A stretch of 64,000 nt of DNA from Desulfotignum sp032250905 (GCA_032250905.1 JAVVEQ010000010.1:1-64000); one strand, 5' to 3'; counted from the first letter of the stretch, positions 30,550-39,303 are shown. The notes: generated by a model from the sequence alone, not told the origin. Program-made: numbers and translations.

Positions 30550-31082
30550 TCCATCAGATTCAGCCTGGAAAAATTGGAGAAAATTTTATTCAACGTTGAT
30601 TTGCACTGCACCATTTCCTCATTGGAAATACCCTGTTCCGCTTCCATAAGCATCTCCATGACCATAGCCATCAAATCATCCCGAAATGATTTGGCTTTGT
30701 GCGTCAGATAAACCAGCTTGCTGCGTTTGTCGGAGCGATCCGGGACACGCAGCACGATATTCTTTTTTTCCAGAACATTGAGCAGCCGGGTGATGGCGGC
30801 CTTGTCCTTGACCGAGACAATAGAAAGCTCCTGCTGGGTCTGTCCATCTTTTCGGTATAAATGAACCAGAATACTCCATTGTTCATAACTGACATCAAAT
30901 CCGGCATCTGCGAATTTTTTGGTCAGCCGCTTGATGATAGCCCGGGAGGTTCGGCCCACCAGATAGGCGATGGAGGTATCAATGACGCGGTCAAATATTT
31001 CCAGTCCAAGGGGATCAGGTGGGGCAGCCGTGAATTCAGGTGCTAATTGAGTGTCTTTCATGTCTATTTTTTCCATTGCCAT
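30546..31082 (-). CDS. MarR-family transcriptional regulator
   Basis: A 178-residue winged-helix regulator with a 35-residue leader before the fold. YEQWSILVHLYRKDGQTQQELSIVSVKDKAAITRLLNVLEKKNIVLRVPDRSDKRSKLVYLT contains the recognition helix and the DxRSDKR wing loop that define MarR proteins. The ligand is unknown. Start codons at 31082 and 31076 are both possible. It lies between the two-component system and the TAXI-TRAP operon, and shares the strand of the latter. Paired inverted repeats about 50 bp upstream could be its own operator. Confidence 0.92.
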   Translation of the reverse strand: MAMEKIDMKDTQLAPEFTAAPPDPLGLEIFDRVIDTSIAYLVGRTSRAIIKRLTKKFADAGFDVSYEQWSILVHLYRKDGQTQQELSIVSVKDKAAITRLLNVLEKKNIVLRVPDRSDKRSKLVYLTHKAKSFRDDLMAMVMEMLMEAEQGISNEEMVQCKSTLNKIFSNFSRLNLMD

Positions 31083-31131
31083 GGTAATTATCAGCTATTT
31101 TAATAGGTTTCGAGTTACTATGACGGAAAAA

Positions 31132-31157
31132 GGTTGATTCTGCAACCAAATAGTTGC
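31132..31157. promoter_or_regulatory. Overlapping inverted repeats upstream of the marR-type gene
   Basis: GGTTG (31132-31136) and CAACC (31143-31147) form one inverted repeat. GCAAC (31142-31146) and GTTGC (31153-31157) form a second that shares the middle half-site. The three half-sites are spaced about 10-11 bp, one helical turn. This is a plausible operator for a dimeric regulator such as the adjacent MarR protein. Confidence 0.4.
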
Positions 31158-31187
31158 CCCTTTGACAATTTTATCGCTGTCAAAAAC

Positions 31188-31227
31188 AAAAAAACCGTTT
31201 CCCTCTGAATTTACCAGAAGAAAACGG
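31188..31227 (-). terminator. Intrinsic terminator of the TRAP operon
   Basis: Read on the minus strand, CCGTTTTC (31227-31220) pairs with GGAAACGG (31202-31195), followed by seven T (31194-31188). It lies 28 bp after the permease stop. Confidence 0.75.
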
Positions 31228-31254
31228 CTTGGTGTGAGTCAAGAACCGGCAGGA

Positions 31255-32988
31255 TCAGGCGGCTGATTTTCTGGAAAAAAGCTTCTTCAATGACGAAATC
31301 CAGATGCCGCTGAGAAACCAGGAATAGGCCCAGGTACCAAAAATAATGGCCACAAAGGCCTTGACAATGTCCATGGGGCTGCCGTCCAGGGAAAAGCCGG
31401 GCACATATCCGAAAAGAAGGGGGCCCAGATAAAGGAATTTGGCAAACTTGAATGAGGTAAACGCGGTTCTCCACATATTGGCCTTGGCAATGGTGGCACC
31501 GGCAAATGCGGCAATGCATACCGGCGGGGTAATATTGGAATCCTGGGACAGCCAGTAAACGATCATATGGGCGGCCAGCTCGTTCACACCTAAGTGTGTC
31601 AAGGCCGGAACGGCAACCACAGCGGTCACCAGATATGCAGCGGTCACGGGAACCCCCATACCCAGTACCAGAGACGCCAGAGCAACCAGCACAATGGTGA
31701 GCAGCAGAGATCCCCCGGCCAGTTCGATCATGATATCAGCAAAAGTCAGGATCAGACCGGAAAAGGTCAAGACCCCGATGATGATACCGATGACACCGAC
31801 CGTAGCGCCGATCTTCAAACTGTTTTCCGTGCCTTCCCGGGCCGCCTGGACAAACCGCTTCGGTCCGATGCGGGTGTCCTTTCTCACCCAGGAGATCACG
31901 ATACAGGAAACCAGACCCAGAATCGCGGAATAGGCCGGAGAAAATCCGTACAGCATGAACACCGTAATAATAATCAGCGGCATAATATAAAACCATTGCT
32001 TCTTGAAAATTTCCATGGCGCTGAATTTAGATCTTTCTCCCACCACATTTTCCTTTTTGGCCTCATAATGGACCATGACAAACACGGAAAAGAAATACAT
32101 CAATGCCGGAAATATGGCCACCAGCATGATATGGGAATAGGGGAGCCCGGTCAGCTCGGCCATGATAAATCCGCCGGCCCCCATAATGGGCGGCATGAAC
32201 ATGCCGCCGATGGAAGCGGCCGGTTCGATAGCACCGGCCACATGGGGCTTGAAACCGGCTTTTTTCATCATGGGGATGGTGAACATTCCCGTGGACACGG
32301 TATTGGCAATGGCGCTGCCGGAAATGGACCCGAACAGGCCCGAAGCGATGACCGACACCTTGCCGGGTCCACCGATGCGGTGGCCCACGGCTGCCAGGGG
32401 CCAGTCAATAAAGAACTTCTGAGCACCGGATTTTTCCAGAAACGCCCCGAAAAGCACAAACAGAATCACATAGGTGGCCAGCACACTGGCCATGATACCG
32501 AACACCCCGTCGCTTTTGTAAAAAATGCTCACGCACAGTTCCGTGAACGGAGCCCCGGCATGGGAAATAAGGTCCGGGGCCATATATCCGTAAACCCCGT
32601 AGCCCAGAAACACGATTCCCATGATGACAAACACATTGCCCACCACCCGCCGGGCCAGTTCGATGCCGATAAGCACGCCAACAATGGCAAAAGCAGCATC
32701 TACAGGGGTTTCTGCGCCGGTTCGATAGTTGATGACTTCAAACATAATCATCCAGTACCCGACGCTGGCGATGGAAAGGGCAATCAACACATAATCGATG
32801 ACCCGGCCGATGGTGGTTTTACCTTTATATAGCAGGAAGACAAGCATATAGGTGATGATGACATACACGCCCCGGTGATACTGGGTGGCCATCGGCTGCA
32901 CCACAGCGGCCCAGGCATAGAAAAGAACCAGGGTCACCGAGCAGATATCGAAAACAATTTGCTCGAAACGATTCAGGTTACTGTACAC
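31255..32988 (-). CDS. TAXI-type TRAP transporter, fused 4TM/12TM permease
   Basis: A 577-residue polytopic membrane protein that fuses the DctQ-like small and DctM-like large TRAP permease subunits, as is usual for TAXI systems. About four N-terminal helices (to about residue 110) precede the large subunit. Conserved blocks include GPGKVSVIASGLFGSISGSAIANTVSTGMFTIPMMKKAGF, AAIEPAASIGGMFMPPIMGAGGFIMAE (here IEPAASIGG) and GMGVPVTAAYL. It should drive sodium-coupled uptake of an organic acid delivered by the binding protein encoded 123 bp upstream. The start is GTG behind GGAAGG. Confidence 0.94.
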   Translation of the reverse strand: MYSNLNRFEQIVFDICSVTLVLFYAWAAVVQPMATQYHRGVYVIITYMLVFLLYKGKTTIGRVIDYVLIALSIASVGYWMIMFEVINYRTGAETPVDAAFAIVGVLIGIELARRVVGNVFVIMGIVFLGYGVYGYMAPDLISHAGAPFTELCVSIFYKSDGVFGIMASVLATYVILFVLFGAFLEKSGAQKFFIDWPLAAVGHRIGGPGKVSVIASGLFGSISGSAIANTVSTGMFTIPMMKKAGFKPHVAGAIEPAASIGGMFMPPIMGAGGFIMAELTGLPYSHIMLVAIFPALMYFFSVFVMVHYEAKKENVVGERSKFSAMEIFKKQWFYIMPLIIITVFMLYGFSPAYSAILGLVSCIVISWVRKDTRIGPKRFVQAAREGTENSLKIGATVGVIGIIIGVLTFSGLILTFADIMIELAGGSLLLTIVLVALASLVLGMGVPVTAAYLVTAVVAVPALTHLGVNELAAHMIVYWLSQDSNITPPVCIAAFAGATIAKANMWRTAFTSFKFAKFLYLGPLLFGYVPGFSLDGSPMDIVKAFVAIIFGTWAYSWFLSGIWISSLKKLFSRKSAA

Positions 32989-33111
32989 GATATGCCTTCC
33001 TGTTGTTTAAAAGGTTGTCTTCAGAATCGGCTTAATGGCGATGGGCCGGGGCACAGGGCATTTCTCTCCCTGGACCCCGGATGTCAAACACCTGATCACA
33101 CGGGTCTGATG

Positions 33112-34074
33112 CTATAATACGCCTTTTTCTTTCCAGAACTTTTCAGCGCCCGGATGAAACGGAGTAACCACGCCGGTGGGACCGGATTGAATGGACATGC
33201 TCTTAAAGGTCTTTTTCTGGGATACCATGTGGGCCAGGCCTTCGTCCGTATAGATCAGGGACAGCATCTGATACACAGCGTCTTCAGATACGTCTTTGTT
33301 GGCCACCCAGAGGGCGGCATCCTGGAATGATTTCACCTCGTAGTCAACCCCTTTATAGGTATTGGCCGGAATGGTCACCTTGGCAAAATAGGGATATTCC
33401 TTATAAAAACCGGAGGCTTCTGCATCCTTGTCCAGATCGACCATTGCAATGTCATTGGTCTGTGCCGCCATCATGACAGCTCCGGTGGGATATCCCACAA
33501 ACAGCCAGAAAGCGTCCAGCTGATTGTTCCCGAATGCCTGGGCTGCATCATTGTAACCCATGGCATTTCTTTCGATCTTGTCCCAGATGCCCATGTGAGT
33601 GAAAAAAAGCTCGCAGTTGGCAAATGCACCGGAGCCGGCATTGCCCACCCCCACTTTTTTGCCTTCCAGGTCTTTGACGCTCTTGATGCCGGAACCGGCT
33701 TTAACCACCAGCTGGGCAGGGGCACCATACAGAAATGCCACCGCCATCACGTTTTCATATTTGGTAGTATCGTTTTTCATCTTGCCGTTCCGGCCCTGAT
33801 ACACATGACCGGAATAGACTACGCTCATCTGCTGACGGCCGGCATCGGTTTTTCTTAAGTTTTCAACCGAACCCGCGGAAGACTGGGCCTGAACCCGGAT
33901 ATCGGGCAGTTCTTTAATGGGATCATACACCTGGATGGCGTTGGCCACCACCTGAAAGGTCCCGCCGGCAGGACCGCCCCCGAACACGATTCTTTCCTTG
34001 GCCAGCGCCGCCTGGGAACAGACCATGGATACCACAGCGATCAAACCGATAATCAATAGATGTCTTGCTTTCAT
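33112..34074 (-). CDS. TAXI-family TRAP transporter substrate-binding protein
   Basis: A 320-residue periplasmic protein with a Sec signal peptide (MKARHLLIIGLIAVV, cleavage probably after ALA at about residue 25). The mature part starts ERIVFGGGPAGGTFQVVANAIQ, a TAXI/Imp hallmark. It continues with VKAGSGIKSVKDLEGKKVGVGNAGSGAFANCE and LDAFWLFVGYPTGAVM. Substrate is unknown; characterised TAXI members bind glutamate, glutamine or other carboxylates. The start at 34074 has AAGGAGG at ideal spacing, and the longer frame to 34161 is not needed. Confidence 0.94.
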   Translation of the reverse strand: MKARHLLIIGLIAVVSMVCSQAALAKERIVFGGGPAGGTFQVVANAIQVYDPIKELPDIRVQAQSSAGSVENLRKTDAGRQQMSVVYSGHVYQGRNGKMKNDTTKYENVMAVAFLYGAPAQLVVKAGSGIKSVKDLEGKKVGVGNAGSGAFANCELFFTHMGIWDKIERNAMGYNDAAQAFGNNQLDAFWLFVGYPTGAVMMAAQTNDIAMVDLDKDAEASGFYKEYPYFAKVTIPANTYKGVDYEVKSFQDAALWVANKDVSEDAVYQMLSLIYTDEGLAHMVSQKKTFKSMSIQSGPTGVVTPFHPGAEKFWKEKGVL

Positions 34075-34255
34075 ACAATCCTCCTTGAATGATATGGGGT
34101 TAAAACGAAAAAGCAGTTTTTCCATGCATATTACCCTACCAACACAAAAGTAAAGGATCAATTGGAAGATTTCTGATTCTGCTGTAGTAATTTTTCTTAC
34201 AAACTTGAAAAAAAGGGACCTCGACAGATGAAAAAAGGCTGCGGTTTCCGGAAAC

Positions 34256-34915
34256 TCATGACGGGTTTCCTGATATCACCTGATCGATGTCGGTAAAAAG
34301 ATGGGAAAACCGCTTCCCGTTCCGGGAATGGGTTTTATAATACCGCAAACAGGTTTGAACTGTTGTCAGTGACTGGTGGTGGGAATGCAGGCCGGGCATT
34401 TCCATGGCCAGACGGGGATGTCTGCCCAGACGTCCCCCCAAAAGGATACGAAACCCGGACTGAACCGGCTCAAGCGTCCGACTCGGGCAGACCTGGATAC
34501 ATTTGCCACATCGCTGGCATCGATCCATATCAATGATTGGGGTTTTGTCTCGATCCGGTGTGTCTGTCAACCGGATGGCCTGATCCGGGCATGACTGAAC
34601 ACATACGTTACAGCCGTTACAGGCATTATCCCCCACCCCCGGGACCACCGCACCGATGATGCCGATATCTGCGATCTGGGGACGGGAACAGGCATTGGGG
34701 CAATCACTCAAAGTAATGCGAAATACCTGGTGGGGCTTGATATTCTCTCCCAGAGATGTTTTGAGAAATCCTTTAATATCCGCCTGCTCCAGCAGAAAAG
34801 TCAACTCCCGGGCAAGCACTTCCGTGGAACAGGCGACATGAGGGCACCCTTTGCTGCCGGAACAGACGGACACCTCATACCCGGTGACCGGCTTTAATAT
34901 GCCGGCTCCTGTCAT
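34256..34915 (-). CDS. Small siroheme/nitrite-sulfite-reductase-like protein with ferredoxin clusters
   Basis: A 219-residue protein. It carries the split siroheme-[4Fe-4S] signature C-x5-C (CSGSKGC, about residues 18-24) and C-x3-C (CPNAC, about 72-76) of nitrite/sulfite reductases. Two ferredoxin motifs follow, CNGCNVCVQSCP and CQRCGKCIQVCP (about 98-145). A basic tail with a GGRLGRHPRLA segment resembles the end of the sulfite-reductase ferredoxin half. It is about half the size of normal assimilatory reductases, similar in size to the small sulfite reductase of Desulfovibrio. Activity on sulfite or nitrite is uncertain. Its start overlaps the preceding Fe-S gene (ATGA). Confidence 0.8.
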   Translation of the reverse strand: MTGAGILKPVTGYEVSVCSGSKGCPHVACSTEVLARELTFLLEQADIKGFLKTSLGENIKPHQVFRITLSDCPNACSRPQIADIGIIGAVVPGVGDNACNGCNVCVQSCPDQAIRLTDTPDRDKTPIIDMDRCQRCGKCIQVCPSRTLEPVQSGFRILLGGRLGRHPRLAMEMPGLHSHHQSLTTVQTCLRYYKTHSRNGKRFSHLFTDIDQVISGNPS

Positions 34916-35658
34916 GAAAGAACCTCTCCCCGGGCGCTGATGGTCACCTGTGAAAATGGAATATCCATGCCGCTGTTTTCCAGGGCTTTCTTGATGATAT
35001 GAGGAAGTCCGGCGCAGCAGGGAACTTCCATGATCACCGCTGTAATGCTTTTAATACCGGATTTTTTGAACACGTCGGTCAATTTGTCCACATAGCCCTG
35101 GGCGTCATCAAATTTGGGACAACCGATCATAACGGCCCTGCCTGCCAGAAAATCCCTGTGAAACGAGGGGTATGCCACCGGTACACAATCGGCTGCGATA
35201 ACCAGGTCTGCATTCTTCAAAAACGGTGCCCCGGCCGGTACCAGACGGATCTGGACGGGCCAGTGTCCCAGTGCGGAGGGTCCACCGGAACCGGTTACCC
35301 TGGGCCGGCTGGCACAGTCACATGACGTCCCGGGAAAGGTTTTCAGGGCAGCAGACGGGCAACCTCCGGAAAAGACCGATTTTCCCTGGTCTGTCGATTT
35401 TTCAACTTCTGCCTGTTGTTTGAGCAGTTCATGGACCGCTGCTTCATCAAACTCATCTGCTTCCCTTTCCACGATACGCAGGGCACCCTGGGGACAGTCA
35501 CCCAGACAGGCCCCTAAGCCGTCACAATATTTGTCTGAAATGACTCGGGCCTTGCCATTTACGATCTGAATGGCGCCTTCTGCACAGGAAGGTACACAAT
35601 TGCCGCAACCATCGCATTTTTCATCATCAATTTCAATTATTTTTCTGAGCACTTTCAT
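34912..35658 (-). CDS. Iron-sulfur protein with N-terminal ferredoxin domain
   Basis: A 248-residue protein. The N-terminal dicluster ferredoxin region has CDGCGNCVPSCAEGAI (complete) and CDGLGACLGDCPQGAL, where the second cysteine is Leu, so one cluster may be [3Fe-4S] or use another ligand. A linker rich in CPSAA/CDCAS follows. The C-terminal domain (about 130-248) contains DLVIAADCVPVAYPSFHRDFL, IGCPKFDD and MEVPCCAGLP, resembling the Fe-S protein family often found beside anaerobe oxidoreductases. It is the first gene of a two-gene operon with the siroheme-like protein and probably passes electrons to it. Confidence 0.82.
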   Translation of the reverse strand: MKVLRKIIEIDDEKCDGCGNCVPSCAEGAIQIVNGKARVISDKYCDGLGACLGDCPQGALRIVEREADEFDEAAVHELLKQQAEVEKSTDQGKSVFSGGCPSAALKTFPGTSCDCASRPRVTGSGGPSALGHWPVQIRLVPAGAPFLKNADLVIAADCVPVAYPSFHRDFLAGRAVMIGCPKFDDAQGYVDKLTDVFKKSGIKSITAVIMEVPCCAGLPHIIKKALENSGMDIPFSQVTISARGEVLS

Positions 35659-35704
35659 GATCTGATTCCTTTTTTTATACTATCGTTTAACATGGTATGT
35701 TTTG

Positions 35705-36439
35705 TCATCCGTGCTGGATCAACGTCTGTCTGGCCAGTTCTTTGCCGGCATCCGTCAGATAGCTGTTATCGATCTTTAGGGCCAGGGTGTCTGCATCGAT
35801 CTGTTTTTTCCCCTGGCAGTCTTGCATGTTGGCCAGCATATCCGCATCATAGACCACTTTGAAGTCACAGGTTTCCGGATCTTTGGGTTGATGATGGTGT
35901 GAAATGATGTCACACACCTCATTTATCAGCGCTTCTTTGGCCCCCAGATCCTCCAGGATCTTTCTGGCCACCGGCGGACCCTCGACGTGCTGATATTTTG
36001 CCTCTGCAGACCCATATTTTTCTTCTGCATTTTTGATTCCGATATCATGAAGATACGCCGCACAAAGAACCACAGCCATATTGGCTTTTTCTTTTTTTCC
36101 GATCTTTTCCGCATACCGGGCAACCCTTCCGGCATGGCCGATGCGTTTGAAATCCTTACCAAAATACTGTTTCATCTTCACCGCCACCCGATCCTTTAAC
36201 AGATCTTCCTGCTGGGCCACAAACTCTTCCGGCAAGGTGCCCAGACATTGTTCAGCAAACTTGCAGTAGGCGGCACAGCCGAAATCCATTTTCGGATTCA
36301 CAATCTTCTTTTTGCAGTGGCCGCATCTCCGGGTGGCATCATCCTTGAAAAATTCCATTACATGACCGCATTCTGGACAGTGGGTTTCAAAAATTGCATT
36401 CTGGTCCCAATACTGGGTATCTTGTCCCGGACACTTCAT
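35705..36439 (-). CDS. HD-domain phosphohydrolase with N-terminal zinc ribbon
   Basis: A 244-residue protein. An N-terminal zinc ribbon (CPECGH, CGHC) and a CAAYCKFAEQC segment precede an HD domain (about 95-215) with RIGHAGRVARYAEKIG, the metal pair in AAYLHDIGIKN and the later HH (ISHHHQP). The HD ligands look complete, so hydrolysis of a nucleotide or phosphoester is likely. AAGGTGG precedes the start. It is divergent from the Crp/Fnr gene and 47 bp upstream of the Fe-S genes, so the FNR-like box between the two promoters may control all three. Confidence 0.88.
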   Translation of the reverse strand: MKCPGQDTQYWDQNAIFETHCPECGHVMEFFKDDATRRCGHCKKKIVNPKMDFGCAAYCKFAEQCLGTLPEEFVAQQEDLLKDRVAVKMKQYFGKDFKRIGHAGRVARYAEKIGKKEKANMAVVLCAAYLHDIGIKNAEEKYGSAEAKYQHVEGPPVARKILEDLGAKEALINEVCDIISHHHQPKDPETCDFKVVYDADMLANMQDCQGKKQIDADTLALKIDNSYLTDAGKELARQTLIQHG

Positions 36440-36541
36440 AGTCCACCTTCCGTCAAAAAATTGATTCCTTCATCCAATCGTCAAATTGGCAATCTGCTTT
36501 ACATCCTGGTGCAAAGTTACTATAAATCTAAATGAAAAACC

Positions 36542-36555
36542 TTGACCTGGATCAA
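36542..36555. promoter_or_regulatory. FNR/Crp-like operator between the HD and Crp/Fnr genes
   Basis: TTGACctggATCAA matches the FNR-class layout TTGAN6TCAA with both half-sites intact. It lies about 103 bp before the HD gene and about 80-90 bp before the Crp/Fnr gene. Autoregulation by the Crp/Fnr protein encoded next to it is the simplest reading. Confidence 0.6.
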
Positions 36556-36635
36556 GGGGGTCGTTTTTTTTGACAATTTTAAAAAAAATATCCCCGGTTG
36601 TCGATCACTGACCTACTGACAGGAGCAGAATACCT

Positions 36636-37310
36636 ATCAATATTTTAAAAACCATTCCTCTTTTCTCAGGATTGTCGGAGGATCAGTTGAAGATCCTTTC
36701 CGGTATTGCCGTCCGCCTGACATTCAACCGCACAGAAATCATTTTCCAGGATGGGGACAAGGGCGATGGGATCTATATTGTCGAAACAGGAAAAATAAAA
36801 GTCTATAAACTGTCCCTGGACGGCAAGGAACAGATTCTTCATATTTTCGGACCCGGCCACACGTTTGGAGAAGTGCCGGTTTTCCAGGGAAAAAGCTTTC
36901 CCGCCTCCGCCATGGCGCTGGAACCGTCGGATATCGTTTTTCTGCCCAGAGACCGGTTTGTGGAACTCATCACCACGACTCCGGCGCTGAGTATGAACAT
37001 GCTGGCCGATCTTTCCAGGCGGCTTCGGGCCTTTACCATTCAGATCGAAGCGTTGAGCCTGAAGGAGGTGCCGGCCCGGCTGGCCGCCTATTTCCTTACC
37101 TTGTCAAAAGAACAGAAAAACGCTGCCCGGATCCGCCTTCCCATCTCCAAGGCCCTGCTCTCAAACCTCATCGGTACCACACCGGAAACCATATCCAGAA
37201 TGCTCAAAAAGATGGGGGATGCCGGATTGATAGAGGTACAGACCCGAACCATCGAAATACTCGACAGAGAAAGTCTGATCGAACTGTCTGAATCCGGCCG
37301 GTTGCAATAA
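36636..37310 (+). CDS. Crp/Fnr-family regulator, non-canonical start codon
   Basis: About 224 residues. A cAMP-binding-type domain opens with ILKTIPLFSGLSEDQL, then FQDGDKGDGIYIVETGKIKVYKLSLDGKEQILHIFGPGHTFGE. A Crp HTH follows at about 155-210 (RLPISKALLSNLIGTTPETISRMLKKMGDAGLI). No cluster cysteines of the FNR type are seen, so a heme or small-ligand type as in DNR or HcpR relatives is possible. The conserved N-terminus extends upstream of the first TTG (36672), and no ATG, GTG or TTG exists between the stop at 36609 and it. AGGAG at 36621 points to ATC 36636, ATA 36630 or ATT 36642. Confidence 0.88.
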   Translation: MNILKTIPLFSGLSEDQLKILSGIAVRLTFNRTEIIFQDGDKGDGIYIVETGKIKVYKLSLDGKEQILHIFGPGHTFGEVPVFQGKSFPASAMALEPSDIVFLPRDRFVELITTTPALSMNMLADLSRRLRAFTIQIEALSLKEVPARLAAYFLTLSKEQKNAARIRLPISKALLSNLIGTTPETISRMLKKMGDAGLIEVQTRTIEILDRESLIELSESGRLQ

Positions 37311-37511
37311 CCTGACAAACCGGGAGACAGACTGCTTTTTATACTGGACTAAAATTTATTGTCGTGGCATAACTAACCCATACGGTTTTAAATTCGGAGC
37401 ACGGGTCACTTTGAATTTCAAACATCATCATGAAAATTCACTCTTATTGGGACAGAAAACGTCCTTAAAATCATTGTCACATGCCCAACCATCTTGCCAA
37501 GGAGGAAAAAA

Positions 37512-39239
37512 ATGGGAAAACTGCTGAGAATCAACACAAAAGAAAAAAAGTTCACCTTTGAAGAAACCCCTGAAACGTATGCCGGTCTGGGCGGAAGAGC
37601 CTTGACATCCAAAATGATTCTGGATGAGGTTCCGGCCACCTGCCATCCTTTGGGAAAAAACAACAAACTCATCTTTGCTCCCGGTGTCCTGTCAGGCTCC
37701 CCGGCCGCAGATTCGGGCCGACTTTCCGCCGGTGCCAAATCTCCTTTGACCGGCGGGATCAAGGAAAGCAACGCCGGCGGCCTGGTATCCCAGAAACTGG
37801 CAAAACTGGGGATCACCGCCCTGATTCTGGAAGACAAACCCGAAGGCAACGATTACAGCCTGATCAAAATTGATAAAGACGGTGTGTCGATTCTGCCGGC
37901 AGTCGATCTGGTCAAAAAAGGCAACTATGCCGTCATGGAAGCGTTGTGGGACAAGTACGGCAAGAATGTCGGCGTACTCAGTATCGGCCAGGCCGGTGAA
38001 CAATGCCTGAAAGGCGCATCCATCAACCAGACGGACATGAACGGCCGTCCCGGACGGGCCCATGGCAGAGGTGGGCTGGGCGCAGTCATGGGATCCAAAA
38101 AAATAAAGGCCATTGTCGTGGATGACTCCGGCGCACCACGGGTGGAAATCAAAGATCCCGAAGCGTTCAAGGCAGCCAACAAACGCTGGGTGAAGATGCT
38201 CCGGAACCATCCGGTCACAGGCGAAGGCCTGCCGGCGCTGGGCACGGCCGTGCTGGTGAATGTCATCAACGAGGCCGGAACCCTGCCCACCAAAAACTTC
38301 CGCTCCGGCCGGTTTGACCATGCCCAGGCCATTTCCGGAGAAGCCATGGCGGAAACCATTGAAAAACGCAACGGCATCACCACCGAAGGATGTCATCCCG
38401 GATGTGTAATCAAATGCTCCAATGTCTATCATGGCAAAGACGGCAATTACCTGACCTGCGGGTTCGAGTATGAAACCATCTGGGCATTCGGTGCCCATAC
38501 CACCATATCGGATATGGACCATATCGCCACCCTGGACCGGCTGTGTGATGACTTCGGACTGGACACCATTGAAACCGGGGTAACCATCGGGATTGCCATG
38601 GAAGGCGGCATGATCCCATGGGGGGACGGCCAGGCGGCCATCGACCTTCTCTCCAAAGTGGGGGAATACGCCCCCGAAGGAAAAATCATCGGAAACGGGG
38701 CCCTGTTCACCGGAGACGCTTTAGGCGTGGACCGGGTGCCGGTTGTGAAAAGGCAGGCGTTGCCGGCCTATGATCCCAGAACCTGCAAAGGGGTGGGGGT
38801 CACCTATGCCACCACGCCCATGGGCGCGGACCATACCGCCGGATACGGGGTGACCGCCAATATCCTGAGTGTCGGCGGCTCCATCGACCCCCACAAGAAC
38901 GAAGGCAACATCGAACTGTCCCAGGGTCTGCAGATCGCCACCGCAGCCATAGATGCGGCCGGCCTGTGTCTGTTCGTGGCCTTTGCGGTCCTGGACAATG
39001 AAGACGGGCTGCCCACCATCGCCCAGATGCTCAATGCCCGGTACGGCCTGAACCTGACCCCGGACGACATTCTGGAACTGGGAAAATCCATTCTCAGGAA
39101 TGAAAAGGAATTCAACAAAAAAGCCGGGTTCACTGAAATCGATGATCAGCTGCCGGAAATGTTCTCCGAACCGGTTCCACCGCACAATATCCCATGGAAC
39201 TTCACGATTGAGGATCTCCAGAAAACCCTGAATTTTTAA
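37512..39239 (+). CDS. aor: Aldehyde:ferredoxin oxidoreductase, tungsten type
   Basis: A 575-residue AOR-family enzyme that oxidises aldehydes to acids using a tungsto-bispterin and one [4Fe-4S] cluster. Typical segments are LRINTKEKKF at the start, APGVLSGSPAADSGRLSAGAKSPLTGGIKESNAGG and INQTDMNGRPGRAHGRGGLGAVMGSKKIKA. Cluster ligands are C-x3-C-x3-C (Cys 294, 298, 302) plus a distant Cys in AAGLCLF. The start at 37512 follows AAGGAGG at good distance. The gene is alone on its strand and ends at a strong hairpin. Tungsten uptake genes are not in the window. Confidence 0.95.
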   Translation: MGKLLRINTKEKKFTFEETPETYAGLGGRALTSKMILDEVPATCHPLGKNNKLIFAPGVLSGSPAADSGRLSAGAKSPLTGGIKESNAGGLVSQKLAKLGITALILEDKPEGNDYSLIKIDKDGVSILPAVDLVKKGNYAVMEALWDKYGKNVGVLSIGQAGEQCLKGASINQTDMNGRPGRAHGRGGLGAVMGSKKIKAIVVDDSGAPRVEIKDPEAFKAANKRWVKMLRNHPVTGEGLPALGTAVLVNVINEAGTLPTKNFRSGRFDHAQAISGEAMAETIEKRNGITTEGCHPGCVIKCSNVYHGKDGNYLTCGFEYETIWAFGAHTTISDMDHIATLDRLCDDFGLDTIETGVTIGIAMEGGMIPWGDGQAAIDLLSKVGEYAPEGKIIGNGALFTGDALGVDRVPVVKRQALPAYDPRTCKGVGVTYATTPMGADHTAGYGVTANILSVGGSIDPHKNEGNIELSQGLQIATAAIDAAGLCLFVAFAVLDNEDGLPTIAQMLNARYGLNLTPDDILELGKSILRNEKEFNKKAGFTEIDDQLPEMFSEPVPPHNIPWNFTIEDLQKTLNF

Positions 39240-39267
39240 CTTTCTGTTTTTGAATTCTTGACTCCTG

Positions 39268-39303
39268 CATCAGGGCGGAAAAAAGTTTTTTTCCGCCCTG
39301 ATG
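39268..39303 (+). terminator. Long perfect hairpin after the aldehyde oxidoreductase gene
   Basis: CATCAGGGCGGAAAAAA (39268-39284) and its complement (39287-39303) form a 17-bp perfect inverted repeat over a 2-nt gap. The T-rich 3' arm can serve as the U-tract when only the GC part pairs. It lies 28 bp past the aor stop and before hisD. Confidence 0.7.

Noticed and set aside
37311..37511. A possible molybdenum/tungsten-cofactor riboswitch before the aldehyde oxidoreductase gene
   Set aside because: I could not find the conserved stems of that class in the 200 bp; only an ordinary AAGGAGG site is clear.
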